DNA from: Actinomadura hibisca NBRC 15177 | GTDB lineage: Bacteria; Actinomycetota; Actinomycetes; Streptosporangiales; Streptosporangiaceae | Assembly: GCF_001552635.1 (NCBI RefSeq) | Contig: NZ_BCRO01000073.1 | Span: 1-64,000 of the forward strand | DNA length: 64,000 nt | Reading direction: 5' to 3' | Part shown: piece by piece, positions 22,649-31,778 of the stretch | How positions within the stretch are numbered: position 1 is the stretch's first letter | How the letters are laid out: each line of letters starts with the position of its first letter | Translations under genes and position numbers: made by a program | Notes under the pieces: model-generated | Databases searched by the model: none | What the model was told of the DNA's origin: nothing | Seen by the model: the letters and a program-made list of their open reading frames with translations, nothing else

Positions 22649-23503
22649 CTACGCCGTGGGGCGACCGCTGATCTCCGCGATGAGGGGCGGCAGGACGGAG
22701 GTGTGCCCGGCCGACACGATCTGCCGCATCATCGTCAGCAGGTGCACCTCCAGCTCGCGCGGCACGTTCTCGCCCCGGCTGGCCCGCACGATGTTGTCCA
22801 GCGCGGCGGCCTGCATCCCCAGCGGCGAGTCGGCCTCCATGTCGGCGGCGGCCGGCCCGGCGAAGACCCCGGCCATGGCCTGGAGCCACGGCACCAGCAG
22901 CTCGGCGCCGAACGCGGCGGCGCGCTCCGCCCCGACCATCGCGAAGGCGTGCTCGACGCCCGCCGCCAGCCCGTACATGCCGCTGAGCAGCGCCATGTCG
23001 TAGAGCGGCGCGGTGCCCGGGTCGGCGTCGAGGTACTTGGCGTCGCCGAGCACCTTCAGCGCGCCTTCGTGCTGCTCGAAGGCGGCCCGGTCGCCGCTGT
23101 AGAGCACGAACGACGCGGGTCCGCCGATCAGCGGCGGCGTCGCCATGATGCCGCCGTCCAGGTAGGAGGCTCCGAGGCCGGTGGCCCAGGCGGCGGTCTC
23201 GCGGGCCTGGGCGGGCGTGCCGTTGGTGAGGTTGGCCAGCACCCGGCCGGGCAGGGCGTCGGCCGCCGACCCCAGGACGCCGCGCGCCACCGCGTCGTCC
23301 AGCAGGACGGCGATCACCAGCGGGCTTGCGGTGACCGCCTCGGCGGCGGTGGCGGCCTCGGTGGCTCCGGCGGCGACCAGGTCGGCGGCCTTGCCGGGCG
23401 TGCGGTTCCAGACGGTGGTGGGGTGGCCCGCCTTGACGAACGCGCTGGCCAGCGCGTGGCCCATCGAGCCGAGTCCCAGGACGGTGACAGGAGTGAGATT
23501 CAT
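22649..23503 (-). CDS. NAD(P)-dependent oxidoreductase of the beta-hydroxyacid dehydrogenase/imine reductase type
   Basis: 284 residues. The N-terminal nucleotide-binding fold starts VTVLGLGSMGHALASAFVKAGH, with NRTPGKA in place of the usual NRT-x-K-A, which favours NADPH. The C-terminal helical part (LYDMALLSGMYGLAAGVEHAF) is the dimerising domain seen in 6-phosphogluconate dehydrogenase relatives and bacterial imine reductases. The conserved catalytic Lys of beta-hydroxyacid dehydrogenases is not evident in that segment (Asp-Met-Ala is found), which tilts the call to the imine reductase-like branch. It is divergent from the SARP regulator gene. Confidence 0.82.
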   Translation of the reverse strand: MNLTPVTVLGLGSMGHALASAFVKAGHPTTVWNRTPGKAADLVAAGATEAATAAEAVTASPLVIAVLLDDAVARGVLGSAADALPGRVLANLTNGTPAQARETAAWATGLGASYLDGGIMATPPLIGGPASFVLYSGDRAAFEQHEGALKVLGDAKYLDADPGTAPLYDMALLSGMYGLAAGVEHAFAMVGAERAAAFGAELLVPWLQAMAGVFAGPAAADMEADSPLGMQAAALDNIVRASRGENVPRELEVHLLTMMRQIVSAGHTSVLPPLIAEISGRPTA

Positions 23504-23558
23504 GTCCCCGACTCTGGCCGGGCGCGGTTGCGGTCCTGTTCGGGGTGGGTTGTGGCCT

Positions 23559-23570
23559 TATGGTGGCGCC
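23559..23570 (+). promoter_or_regulatory. -10 element of the SARP gene, leaderless start
   Basis: TATGGT (23559-23564) ends 6 bases before ATG 23571, the arrangement of actinobacterial leaderless transcripts. No convincing -35 hexamer is visible, which fits a weak or activator-dependent promoter. Confidence 0.5.
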
Positions 23571-26500
23571 ATGCGTTTCGGGGTGCTCGGCCCGCTGGCG
23601 GTGTGGACGGCGGGCGGCGAACAGGTGCGCGTCCCCGAGGCCAAGGTGCGGGCGCTGCTGGCCGACCTCCTGGCACATCGGGGCCGGGTCGTGCCGGTGG
23701 ACCGCCTGGTGGACGACCTGTGGCGCGGCATCCCTCCCGGCAACCCCTCCGGGACGTTGCGCGCCAAGGTGTCGCAGCTCCGCCGCGCGCTGGCCGAGGC
23801 GGAGCCAGGCGGCCGCGACCTGGTGACGTTCCGGACGCCCGGATACGCGCTGCACGCCGAGGACACCGACGCCGCGCGCTTCGAGGACCTGACCCGGCAG
23901 GCACGGGAGAGCCACGCCCCGGACGCCCGCGCCGCGCTGCTCACCGAGGCGCTGGGGTTGTGGCGAGGCCCGGCGTTCGCCGACTTCACCGACGAGGAGT
24001 TCGTCCGCGCCGAAGCGCAACGGCTGTCCGAGCAGCGCCTGACCGCCCTCGAAGACCTCGCCGAAACCCGCCTCGAACTGGGCCAACACCACGACCTGGC
24101 CGGAGAGCTGGCCCCGCTGACGGAAGAGCATCCGCTTCGCGAACGGCTCCGCGCCGCGCACATCCGGGCGCTGTACCGGTCCGGCCGCCAGAGCGAGGCG
24201 CTCGCCGCCTACGACGACCTGCGCGACCGGCTCCGCGACGACCTCGGCCTCGACCCCGGCCCCGAACTGGCCGCCCTGCACCAAGCCGTCCTACGCCAAG
24301 ATCCCGCCCTGACCCCTCTCTCCCGGCCCCGCACCAACCTGCCCGCGCAGCTCACCGAGCTGGTCGGGCGGGACGCGGCGGTGCAGCAGGTCCGCAGCCT
24401 GCTGACCGCCGGACGCCTGGTGACGCTCACCGGGCCGGGCGGCGTCGGCAAGACCCGCCTCGCGCTGGCGGCGGCAGATGGCTTGGCGGACGCCTTCCCC
24501 GGCGGCGTCTGGCTGGTCGAACTCGCCCCGCACCGGGCCGACCTCGCCGAGGCCGTCGCGGCGGTGCTCGGCGTCCGCGACGTCCCCGACCCCGAAGGCC
24601 GCCCGCTGACCGGCCGGATCACCGAGGCGCTGCGCGCCGCGCCCGCCCTGCTCGTCCTGGACAACTGCGAGCACGTGATCGACGCCGCCGCCGACCTCGC
24701 CGCCCTCCTGCTGCGCAGCGCCCCCGGCCTGCGCGTGCTGGCCACCAGCCAGGAGCCGCTGTCGGTGGCGGGGGAGCGGTTGTGGCCGGTGCCGCCGCTG
24801 GAGCCCGACGGCGCGGCCCGGCTGTTCACCGCGCGGGCGGTGGCCGCCGCGCCCGGAGCCGTCCTGGACGGGCACGCGGTCGCGGCGATCTGCCGCCGCC
24901 TCGACGGCGTCCCCCTGGCGCTGGAGCTGGCCGCGACCCGCCTGCGCGCCATGGACGCCACCGAGCTGGCCGACCGGCTCGACGACCGGTTCCGGCTCCT
25001 CACCGGCGGCAACCGGGGCGTCCCCGCCCGGCAGCGCACCCTCCGCGCGATGATCGACTGGAGCTGGGAGCTGCTCACCGCCGACGAACGTGTCGTGCTG
25101 GGCCGCCTCGCCGTGCACGCCGACGGCTGCACCCTCGCCGCCGCCCGGCGGGTGTGCGCGGGCGGCGGCGTCCGGGCGGACGAGGTCCCTGACCTGCTGG
25201 GACGCCTCGTCGAACGGTCCCTGGTCGTGTACGGCGACGGCCGCTACCGGCTGCTGGAGTCGGTCGCCGCCTACGGCCTGGAACGCCTCGGCGACGAGAC
25301 CGAGCCCGTCCGTGCCCGCCACCTGGACCACCACCTCGACCTCGCCGAACAGGCCGACCCGCTGCTGCGCGGCCCCGACCAGCGCGCCTGGCTGGCCCGC
25401 CTGGACGCCGAGAACGCCAACCTGCGCGCCGCCCTGGACACCGCCGTCCGCCACCGCGACGCCGTGTGCGCGCTCCGGCTCGTCAACGCCCTGGCCTGGT
25501 ACTGGTACCTGCGAGGCCGCTTCGGCGAGGCGCGCCGCTCGTTCACCCGCGCCCTCGCCGTCGAGGCACCCGCTCCCGAACCGCTGCGCGCCGCCGCCGA
25601 GATGTGGCGCGTCGCCATGGACCTGCTGCTCCTGGACGACTCCGAGCACGACCCCCATGAGCGAGCCCGAGCCGTCCTGGCCCGCTACGACACCGTGGAC
25701 GACCCGCACGGCCGCGCCCGCGCCCGCTGGTTCCTGGGCCTGTGCCAGTACGGCTTCGGCGACATGTCGGCCGGAGGCGAGCTGGTAGAACGAGCGCTGG
25801 CCGACTTCCGGACGCTAGGCGACCGCTGGGGCACCGCCGCCGCACTGAAATCCCGCGCCGAAGTCGCGATGTACCGGGGCGACCTCGCCGCGATCCGCCG
25901 CGACGGCGAAGAGGCCCTGGCCCTGTTCCGCGAGCTGGGCGACCGCTGGGGCGAGCTCCAGGTCGTCTACCCGCTGAGCATGGCCGCCGAGGTCGCGGGC
26001 GACTACGAGCGGGCCGGGCGGCTGTGCCGGGACGGCCTGCGCATCGCCGAGGACCTCGGCCTGTCCAACGAGGTCGTCAACATGCTCGGACGTCTCGGCC
26101 GCCTCGCGCTGCTCACCGGCGACCTGGACCGCGCCGAGGAACTGCACGCCCGCGCCAAGCGCCTGGCCGCCGAACGATCCCACCGGCGCGGCGAGGAGTT
26201 CGCCGAGGTCGGCCTCGGCATGGTGGCCCGCCGCCGGGGCCGCCTGGCCGACGCCGAACGGCACCTGCGCGCCTGGCTCGACTGGTGCCGCCGCTGGGAC
26301 GGCGAGGCGGGCGTCGCGTTCATCCTGGCCGAGCTGGGCTTCACCGCCGAACTGCGCGGCGACGCCGACGCCGCGCTGGCCCTGCACCGCGAGGGCCTGG
26401 AGTACGCGAACGTCACCGGCGACCCGCGCGCCCGCGCGTTGGCCTGGGAAGGTCTGGCTGGCGCGCACGCGCTGCGCGGCGACCACGAGGAGGCCGCGCG

Positions 26501-26645
26501 TCTGCTGGCCGAGGCCCACGCCGTCCGGGAGGCGGTGGGCGTGCCGCTGCCGTCCGCCGAACGCGGCGACGTCGAGCGCATCACCGCCGCCGTAACCCGC
26601 GCGGAAGGCTCCCAGGTGGCCACCGGCCCGCCCGCCGCCACTTAG
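23571..26645 (+). CDS. AfsR/SARP-family transcriptional regulator with NB-ARC ATPase and TPR-like repeats
   Basis: 1024 residues. Residues 1-90 form the OmpR-like DNA-binding domain (MRFGVLGPLAVWTAGGE, then SGTLRAKVSQLRRAL and FRTPGYAL). A bacterial transcriptional activation domain follows to about 245 (ARFEDLTRQA, RLRAAHIRALYRSGRQSEAL). The ATPase domain carries Walker A GPGGVGKTRLA at about 285-295, and LVLDNCEHVIDAAADL as Walker B. The C-terminal 450 residues are helical repeats with the look of TPRs. The family activates antibiotic and other secondary-metabolite genes; no biosynthetic cluster is alongside, so it may act elsewhere or as a global regulator. It diverges from the oxidoreductase gene. 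Confidence 0.92.
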   Translation: MRFGVLGPLAVWTAGGEQVRVPEAKVRALLADLLAHRGRVVPVDRLVDDLWRGIPPGNPSGTLRAKVSQLRRALAEAEPGGRDLVTFRTPGYALHAEDTDAARFEDLTRQARESHAPDARAALLTEALGLWRGPAFADFTDEEFVRAEAQRLSEQRLTALEDLAETRLELGQHHDLAGELAPLTEEHPLRERLRAAHIRALYRSGRQSEALAAYDDLRDRLRDDLGLDPGPELAALHQAVLRQDPALTPLSRPRTNLPAQLTELVGRDAAVQQVRSLLTAGRLVTLTGPGGVGKTRLALAAADGLADAFPGGVWLVELAPHRADLAEAVAAVLGVRDVPDPEGRPLTGRITEALRAAPALLVLDNCEHVIDAAADLAALLLRSAPGLRVLATSQEPLSVAGERLWPVPPLEPDGAARLFTARAVAAAPGAVLDGHAVAAICRRLDGVPLALELAATRLRAMDATELADRLDDRFRLLTGGNRGVPARQRTLRAMIDWSWELLTADERVVLGRLAVHADGCTLAAARRVCAGGGVRADEVPDLLGRLVERSLVVYGDGRYRLLESVAAYGLERLGDETEPVRARHLDHHLDLAEQADPLLRGPDQRAWLARLDAENANLRAALDTAVRHRDAVCALRLVNALAWYWYLRGRFGEARRSFTRALAVEAPAPEPLRAAAEMWRVAMDLLLLDDSEHDPHERARAVLARYDTVDDPHGRARARWFLGLCQYGFGDMSAGGELVERALADFRTLGDRWGTAAALKSRAEVAMYRGDLAAIRRDGEEALALFRELGDRWGELQVVYPLSMAAEVAGDYERAGRLCRDGLRIAEDLGLSNEVVNMLGRLGRLALLTGDLDRAEELHARAKRLAAERSHRRGEEFAEVGLGMVARRRGRLADAERHLRAWLDWCRRWDGEAGVAFILAELGFTAELRGDADAALALHREGLEYANVTGDPRARALAWEGLAGAHALRGDHEEAARLLAEAHAVREAVGVPLPSAERGDVERITAAVTRAEGSQVATGPPAAT

Positions 26646-26694
26646 GGTGATCTTGTAAGGGGATCGGCACGGCGAGCGGGACGGGACGGTCTGG

Positions 26695-27288
26695 ATGACT
26701 TCGCACACGAGCGCCCCCGGCGGCGAGCGGGACTACCGTGCCATCGACCGGCACCTGCGCGACTTCTTCCCCGACGGGCACTTCCACGACTTCTCCTGGA
26801 CCAAGGGCCCCATCCAGGAGGTGCTGCCGGATTTCCGCGTGCGCAGGATGAGCCCCGCCAGCCCCGACCCCGAGGACGCCTGGGTCTACGTCACCATGGG
26901 CGCGTTCGAGGGCGACCGGGGGCCGCGGCTGGAGTTCGTCATCGAGGCCCCCGCCGAGGACCCGATCCACGTGGAGTCGCTGGCCATGGTCGCGCACCGG
27001 CACGTGACCGGTACCCCCCTGGACCTCGGCCAGACCGTCGACATCGGCCGGCCGTGGATCGACGGATCGCCGCAGGACTGCTTCATGGTCGACCTGCCCC
27101 ACTCCTTCGGCCCGAAGCTGGAGCAGGGACGGCTGGCCGACGGCGAGCCGGTGCGGTTCCTGTGGCTGGTGCCCATCACCCGCAGCGAGGCCGAGTACGC
27201 CCGCGCCCACAGCGCCGACGCCCTCGGTGACCTGCTGGAGCAGAAGGAGGCCGACATCCTCGACCCCTTCCGCCCGCCCGTCACCTGA
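26695..27288 (+). CDS. SUFU (suppressor of fused)-domain protein
   Basis: 197 residues of the bacterial SUFU family: DFSWTKGPIQEVLPDFRV, then WVYVTMGAFE, FVIEAPAEDPIHVESLAM, LDLGQTVDIGRPW and the late FLWLVPITRSEAEYARAHSA match the known layout. The bacterial members have no established biochemical role and often occur near contact-dependent or immunity genes, though none is seen here. The ATG at 26695 has only a weak purine-rich stretch upstream. The last 8 bases overlap the convergent methyltransferase gene. Confidence 0.8.
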   Translation: MTSHTSAPGGERDYRAIDRHLRDFFPDGHFHDFSWTKGPIQEVLPDFRVRRMSPASPDPEDAWVYVTMGAFEGDRGPRLEFVIEAPAEDPIHVESLAMVAHRHVTGTPLDLGQTVDIGRPWIDGSPQDCFMVDLPHSFGPKLEQGRLADGEPVRFLWLVPITRSEAEYARAHSADALGDLLEQKEADILDPFRPPVT

Positions 27289-28381
27289 CCGATGGGTCTT
27301 CCGGGCTCAGCCGCCACAACGAGGTGACCTCCGCCGCCCGCGCCAGGTGGAACAGGTCGTTCGGATCGTGCGGCCGCCCGTGCACGGGCCGGGTGTCCAG
27401 CCGGTCGAGCACGCGCAGCCCCGCCGCCGCGATCATGCCGGTCAGCTCGCCGGGCGCGCGCAGCCCCAGGTGCTCGGCCAGGTCGGACATGATGAGCCAG
27501 CCTTCCCCGCCCGGCTCCAGATGGTCGGCCAGCCCGTCCAGGAAGCCGCGCAACATCCGGCCGCCCTGGTCGTAGACGGCGTGCTCCAGCGGCGTCCCGG
27601 GCTTGCCGGGCAACCACGGCGGGTTGCACACCACCAGCCCCGCGCGCGCGGGCGGGTACAGGTCGGCCTGGAACACCTCGACCTGCTCCTGGAAGCCGAG
27701 CCGCTCGACGTTCTCGCGCGCGCACGCGAGGGCTCGCTGATCCATGTCGGTGGCAACGACCCGCTTCACCCCGCGATGCGCCAGGACGGCCGCGAGCACG
27801 CCGGTGCCGGTGCCGATGTCGAACGCGGTGCCGGTCTCGGGCAGCGGCGCCCGTTCCACCAGGTTCACGTACTCGCCTCTGACCGGCGAGAACACGCCGT
27901 AGTGCGGATGCACGCGCGCCCCGCCGAGCGCCCCGATCTGCACGCCGTTGACCCGCCACTCGTGCGCGCCGATCACGCCGAGCAGCTCCCGCAGCGACAC
28001 CACGTACGGCTCGTCGGACGGCCCGTACGCCTCCTCGCACGCCGCCCGCACGTCGGGCGCGCGCCGCAGCGCCACCACGTGCCCGGGATCGACGGGGATC
28101 AGCACCATCCCCAGCATCCGCGCCCGCTGGGCCCGCGCCTGCCGGTAGAGGTGGAACGCCTGCACGCCCTCGGGGACGGGCTTGGGCCGCCGGGGTTGCC
28201 GCCGGGGCCGGTCGGCGCGGCGGGCGAGGGCGTTGAGGAGCTGCCGGGCGTTCTGGTAGTCGCCGCGCCACAGCAGGGCCGTGCCCTCGCTGGCCTGCCG
28301 GAACGCCAGGTCGGCCTTGGTGTTGTCATCGGCGACCATGACGCGGCGGGGCGGCGGCGCGCCGCTCTCCGACCGCCACAA
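27281..28381 (-). CDS. Class I SAM-dependent methyltransferase (small-domain type), 5' end uncertain
   Basis: About 366 residues. The SAM-binding motif I is FDIGTGTGVLAAVLA and motif IV is the N-P-P-W of VVCNPPWL, as in RsmC/HemK-type enzymes that methylate rRNA, DNA adenine or glutamine amides. The N-terminal 120 residues form a separate substrate-recognition region. The start is a problem. The given TTG (28381) leads into WRSESGAP, but good coding sequence in the same frame (ITWHEDGTEHAAL) continues upstream with no ATG, GTG or TTG. A GTG at 28539 in another frame could be the original start if a frameshift has occurred. ATG 28339 is the conservative alternative. Confidence 0.82.
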   Translation of the reverse strand: MWRSESGAPPPRRVMVADDNTKADLAFRQASEGTALLWRGDYQNARQLLNALARRADRPRRQPRRPKPVPEGVQAFHLYRQARAQRARMLGMVLIPVDPGHVVALRRAPDVRAACEEAYGPSDEPYVVSLRELLGVIGAHEWRVNGVQIGALGGARVHPHYGVFSPVRGEYVNLVERAPLPETGTAFDIGTGTGVLAAVLAHRGVKRVVATDMDQRALACARENVERLGFQEQVEVFQADLYPPARAGLVVCNPPWLPGKPGTPLEHAVYDQGGRMLRGFLDGLADHLEPGGEGWLIMSDLAEHLGLRAPGELTGMIAAAGLRVLDRLDTRPVHGRPHDPNDLFHLARAAEVTSLWRLSPEDPSVR

Positions 28382-28547
28382 CGCGGCGTGCTCGGTCCCG
28401 TCCTCGTGCCAGGTGATCGTCGCGATGATCGGCCGTCCGTTCCGCTCGCCCGGTCCGGCGGCCGTCCCCGCGCCCGCCGTGCCCCGATCGTAGGCGCTCC
28501 GGCCCCGTGGAGCGGCAGGCGCACGTCCGCGCCGAACACGAAGCGAC

Positions 28548-29477
28548 CTAGAGCCCCGCGCGCTCGCCAGACTCCGCCTGTTCGCCCAGCTCCGCCCGTT
28601 CGCCCAGGTCCGCCCGTTCGCCCAGGTCCGCGCTGGACAGCAGGCCCGCCGACGACGCCGCCAGCTCGCGCAGCGCCGCCTCCGACGCCGAGCCCGGCTC
28701 CGCCGCGTACAACATCATCCGGCTCAGGTCCGGATCGCCCGGCAGCGTCAGCGTCTCGAACGCCAGCTCCAGCCGCCCCACCCCCGGGTGCACGATGCGC
28801 GCCACCCCGTGCGCCAGGTCCGACACGCGGTGCTCGCCCCACAGGCCCGCGAACCCCGGGCTGCGCGCCAGCAGGTCGTCGATCAGCCGCCGCAGGTCCG
28901 CGTCGTCCGGCTCCTGCCCCGACCGGAAGCGCAGGTAGGCGGCGTTCCGGCGGGCCACCGTCTCCCAGTTGCCGCCCAGCCGCCGCCGGTAGTCCTCGTT
29001 CAGGTGGATCTGGTGCGACCAGGTGCGCTCCTCCGGCGGGACGGCCGCCAGGTCCATGAACACCGCCGCCGTCATCCGGTTCCACGCCACCACGTTGGTG
29101 TGGTGCCCCACCACGTACGCGGGCGCCTGCGTGATCGAGTCCAGCAGGTGCTGCAACGGGGGCCGCAGCAGGGGCGGGTTCCGGCGGGCCGTGCGGCGCG
29201 GCGGGTGCGCGAGGTGGTGCAGGTGGGCGTGCTCGGCGGCGTCCAGCCGCAGCGCCCGGGAGATCGCGTCGAGGATCTCGGCGGAGACGTTGTCGGCGTT
29301 CCCCTGCTCCAGCCGGATGTAGTAGGCGACGCTGACCCCGGCGAGCTGGGCCAGCTCCTCGCGGCGCAGGCCGGGGACGCGGCGGCGGCCCCCGTAGGTG
29401 CGCAGGCCCGCGTCCTCGGGCCGCAGCCTGGCCCGCCGCGATTTCAGGAACTCGCCCAGTCCGTTCTGAGATGCCAC
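28548..29477 (-). CDS. XRE-family regulator with MmyB-like ligand-binding domain
   Basis: 309 residues. The helix-turn-helix lies at about 10-80 (VPGLRREELAQLAGVSVAYY, then LEQGNADNVSAEIL) and the C-terminal PAS-like MmyB domain follows (APAYVVGHHTNVVAWN, DLAHGVARIVHPGVG, LTLPGDPDL). Members usually repress neighbouring MFS or SDR genes, as found here in divergent orientation. The GTG at 29477 follows a CAGTAT hexamer by 6 bases, pointing to a leaderless mRNA. The last 25 residues are a degenerate 6-residue repeat (ADLGER) encoded by four 18-base DNA repeats. Confidence 0.9.
   Translation of the reverse strand: MASQNGLGEFLKSRRARLRPEDAGLRTYGGRRRVPGLRREELAQLAGVSVAYYIRLEQGNADNVSAEILDAISRALRLDAAEHAHLHHLAHPPRRTARRNPPLLRPPLQHLLDSITQAPAYVVGHHTNVVAWNRMTAAVFMDLAAVPPEERTWSHQIHLNEDYRRRLGGNWETVARRNAAYLRFRSGQEPDDADLRRLIDDLLARSPGFAGLWGEHRVSDLAHGVARIVHPGVGRLELAFETLTLPGDPDLSRMMLYAAEPGSASEAALRELAASSAGLLSSADLGERADLGERAELGEQAESGERAGL
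28563..28634. repeat. Four tandem 18-bp repeats in the 3' end of the XRE gene
   Basis: Units at 28563-28580, 28581-28598, 28599-28616 and 28617-28634 follow TTCGCCCAGGTCCGCCCG with few changes; units 2-4 are nearly identical. They encode the ADLGER-type C-terminal repeat on the minus strand. Units in multiples of three bases keep the frame whatever the copy number. Confidence 0.8.
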
Positions 29478-29480
29478 AGC

Positions 29481-29500
29481 CTGATACTGCCAGTGGTACC
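29481..29500. promoter_or_regulatory. Candidate operator between the XRE and MFS genes
   Basis: CTGATACTGCCAGTGGTACC contains an imperfect dyad centred on CC (GATACTG against CAGTgGTAc). It overlaps the -10 of the regulator gene and is 50 bases upstream of the MFS start, the right place for shared control. Confidence 0.4.
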
Positions 29501-29549
29501 AACGAGCGGGGACTGGGTGCCCCCACCGCCGCGCGGCACCGTAGTCGGC

Positions 29550-30911
29550 ATGAGCACTCTCACCGCCGTCGCCGCCCCCGAGCGGGCGGGCATGACCGGA
29601 CGGCACAAGCTGATCCTGACCCTCCTCCTGGGCGCGCAGTTCATGCTCGCCATCGACTTCTCCATCCTGAACGTGGCGCTGCCGGTCGTCGGCGAGGGCC
29701 TCGGGTTCGGGCTCGGCTCGCTCCAGTGGATCGCCACCGCGTTCGCGCTGCCCGCCGCCGGGTTCACGCTGCTGTTCGGCCGGGTCGCCGACCTGTTCGG
29801 CCGCCGCCGCATGTTGCTGATCGGCATGGCGCTGCTGGCGCTCGGCTCGCTGCTCGGCGGGCTGGCCACCTCCCCGGCGCTGCTGCTGACCGGCCGCGTC
29901 ATGCAGGGCCTGGCGACCGCGCTCGCCACCCCGGCCGCGCTGTCGCTGCTGACCACCTCCTTCCCCGAGGGACCCGCGCGGACCCGGGCGCTGGGGTTGA
30001 GCGGGGCGCTGATGTCGGCCGGGTTCACCGTCGGCGCGGTGCTCGGCGGCGTGCTGACCGACCTGCTGAGCTGGCGCTGGGCGTTCCTGGTGAACGTGCC
30101 GGTCGCGCTGGTGATCCTCGTCGTCACCCCGATGGTCGTCGCCGAGAGCCGCGCGGCGGGACGCCCCCGGCTGGACGTGCCCGGCGCGATCACCGTCACC
30201 GGCGGCCTGCTGGCTCTGGTCTATGGCATCACGGCGTCGGCCTGGTGGGCGCTGGCGCTCGCGGCGGTGCTGCTGGTCGCGTTCGTCCTGGTCGAGCGGC
30301 GCGCCGCCGCCCCGCTCGCGCCGCTCGGCATCCTCACCAAGCGCACCGTCGCCTGGGGCAACGTCGGCGGGTTCATCGCCTTCGCGACCGAGACCTCGCT
30401 GGTCTTCCTGATGACCCTCTACCTCCAGGAGATCCTGGGGTACTCGCCGCTGGCGACCGGCCTGGCGCTGGGCGTGCTCGGCGCGGGCACCGTCACCGGC
30501 GGGATCGCCGCGCCGCGCATCATGGCGCGGCTGGGCGGCCGCCTCACCCTGGCCGCCGGGCTGGTCCTCCAGGCCGTCGCGACCGCCGCGCTGCTCGGCC
30601 TCGGCGAGACCCGCGACGCGCTGCCGCTGCTGCTGATCGCCACCGCCATCGGCGGGTTCGGCAACCTGGTCGCCATCGTGGCCTTCATGGGCACCGCCAC
30701 CTCGGGCCTGCCGGACGGCGAGCAGGGCCTGGCGACGGGCCTGGCCACCATGACCCAGCAGGTCGCGATCACCCTCGGCATCCCGGTGATGAGCGCCATC
30801 GCCGCCACCCGCCCCGGCGTGCTGGACGGCGTCCACCTGGCCACCCTCGCCAACGCGGGCATCGCGCTGGCCGGGGCCGCCCTCATCGCGGTCATGCTGC
30901 GCCGCCGCTGA
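29550..30911 (+). CDS. MFS transporter (DHA/EmrB-QacA-like)
   Basis: 453-residue proton-driven exporter with at least 12 membrane helices. The first helix and loop show AIDFSILNVALPVVGEGLGF and then QWIATAFALPAAGFTLLFGR-VADLFGRRR, which is the motif A of drug:H+ antiporters. Motif C-like GXXXGPXXGG is replaced by SAGFTVGAVLGGVL. Substrate unknown. It is divergent from an MmyB-type XRE repressor and 36 bases before an SDR gene on the same strand, so the two are likely induced together. Confidence 0.88.
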   Translation: MSTLTAVAAPERAGMTGRHKLILTLLLGAQFMLAIDFSILNVALPVVGEGLGFGLGSLQWIATAFALPAAGFTLLFGRVADLFGRRRMLLIGMALLALGSLLGGLATSPALLLTGRVMQGLATALATPAALSLLTTSFPEGPARTRALGLSGALMSAGFTVGAVLGGVLTDLLSWRWAFLVNVPVALVILVVTPMVVAESRAAGRPRLDVPGAITVTGGLLALVYGITASAWWALALAAVLLVAFVLVERRAAAPLAPLGILTKRTVAWGNVGGFIAFATETSLVFLMTLYLQEILGYSPLATGLALGVLGAGTVTGGIAAPRIMARLGGRLTLAAGLVLQAVATAALLGLGETRDALPLLLIATAIGGFGNLVAIVAFMGTATSGLPDGEQGLATGLATMTQQVAITLGIPVMSAIAATRPGVLDGVHLATLANAGIALAGAALIAVMLRRR

Positions 30912-30947
30912 CGACCACCGACCACCCGCCCCGGAAGGAGAAAGACC

Positions 30948-31727
30948 ATGGACCTGCACCTCACCGGCACCGTCCACCTCGTCACCGGCGCCTCCGCCGG
31001 GATCGGCGAAGCCGTCATGCGCCTGCTGGCCGCCGAGGGCGCCGTCCCCGTCGGCGTCGCCCGCGACGTCACCGTCCTGGAGAAGGACGGCTTCAGCGCC
31101 GTCGCCGCCGACCTGACCGACCCGGCCGCCGCGCAGCGCGCCGTGGACACCGCCCTGGACCGCCACGGCCGCCTGGACGGCCTGGTCAACAACGCGGGCG
31201 GCCTGACCTCCCGGATCGGGTTCCTGGACGTCACCGACGAGCAGTGGCGGGCCACCTTCGACCTGAACCTGCACGCCGCCGTCCGGACGGCCCGCGCCGC
31301 CGTCCCCGCCCTGTGCGACCAGGGCGGCGGGGCCCTGGTGCACGTCTCCAGCGAGGCCGCGCGCTTCCCCGACACCCCGCTGATCGACTACGCCGCCGCC
31401 AAGACCGCGCTGCTGTCGGTCTCCAAGACCCTGGCCGGGGAGTTCGGACCGCACGGCATCCGCTCCAACGTCGTGTCGCCCGGCCCGACGCGGACGCGGC
31501 TCTGGGACGAGCCGGGCGGGTTCGCCGAACAGCTCGCCGAGCAGTACGGGCTGCCGGTGGAGGAGGCCGTCGAGCGGTTCGTGCGGGAGGAGCGCCGCCT
31601 GCCGACCGGACGCCTGGGCACGCCCGAGGACGTCGCCCGCGTGATCGTGTACCTGCTGTCGCCGCTCGCGACGCAGGTCACCGGGGCGGAGTGGGCCGTG
31701 GACGGCGGGGCGCTCCGCCAGATCTGA
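30948..31727 (+). CDS. SDR-family oxidoreductase
   Basis: 259-residue NAD(P)-dependent dehydrogenase: VTGASAGIGEAVMRLL cofactor motif, LVNNAGG, catalytic Ser in VHVSSEAAR and Tyr-Lys in YAAAKTALL, and the classic SPGPTRT and TGAEWAVDGG end. A good GGAAGGAG ribosome site precedes ATG 30948. Together with the exporter before it and the divergent XRE gene it forms a regulator-transporter-enzyme cassette, perhaps for modification and removal of a small toxic compound; the compound cannot be named. Confidence 0.9.
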   Translation: MDLHLTGTVHLVTGASAGIGEAVMRLLAAEGAVPVGVARDVTVLEKDGFSAVAADLTDPAAAQRAVDTALDRHGRLDGLVNNAGGLTSRIGFLDVTDEQWRATFDLNLHAAVRTARAAVPALCDQGGGALVHVSSEAARFPDTPLIDYAAAKTALLSVSKTLAGEFGPHGIRSNVVSPGPTRTRLWDEPGGFAEQLAEQYGLPVEEAVERFVREERRLPTGRLGTPEDVARVIVYLLSPLATQVTGAEWAVDGGALRQI

Positions 31728-31734
31728 AACGGGC

Positions 31735-31771
31735 GAGCGCCGGTGCCGGGAGCCCCCCGGTACCGGCGCTC
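31735..31771. terminator. Bidirectional hairpin between convergent genes
   Basis: GAGCGCCGGT (31735-31744) pairs with ACCGGCGCTC (31762-31771); the 17-base loop can fold on itself (GCCGGG/CCCGGT). It lies between the SDR stop and the stop of the convergent SnoaL-like gene, and can serve both. Confidence 0.7.
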
Positions 31772-31778
31772 GTCGCGT

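Noticed and set aside
28099..29526. 475-codon open frame antisense to or offset from the methyltransferase and XRE genes
   Set aside because: In this GC-rich DNA long non-coding frames are common; most of it is a shadow. Only its stretch at 28440-28540 was kept as a possible frameshifted N-terminus.
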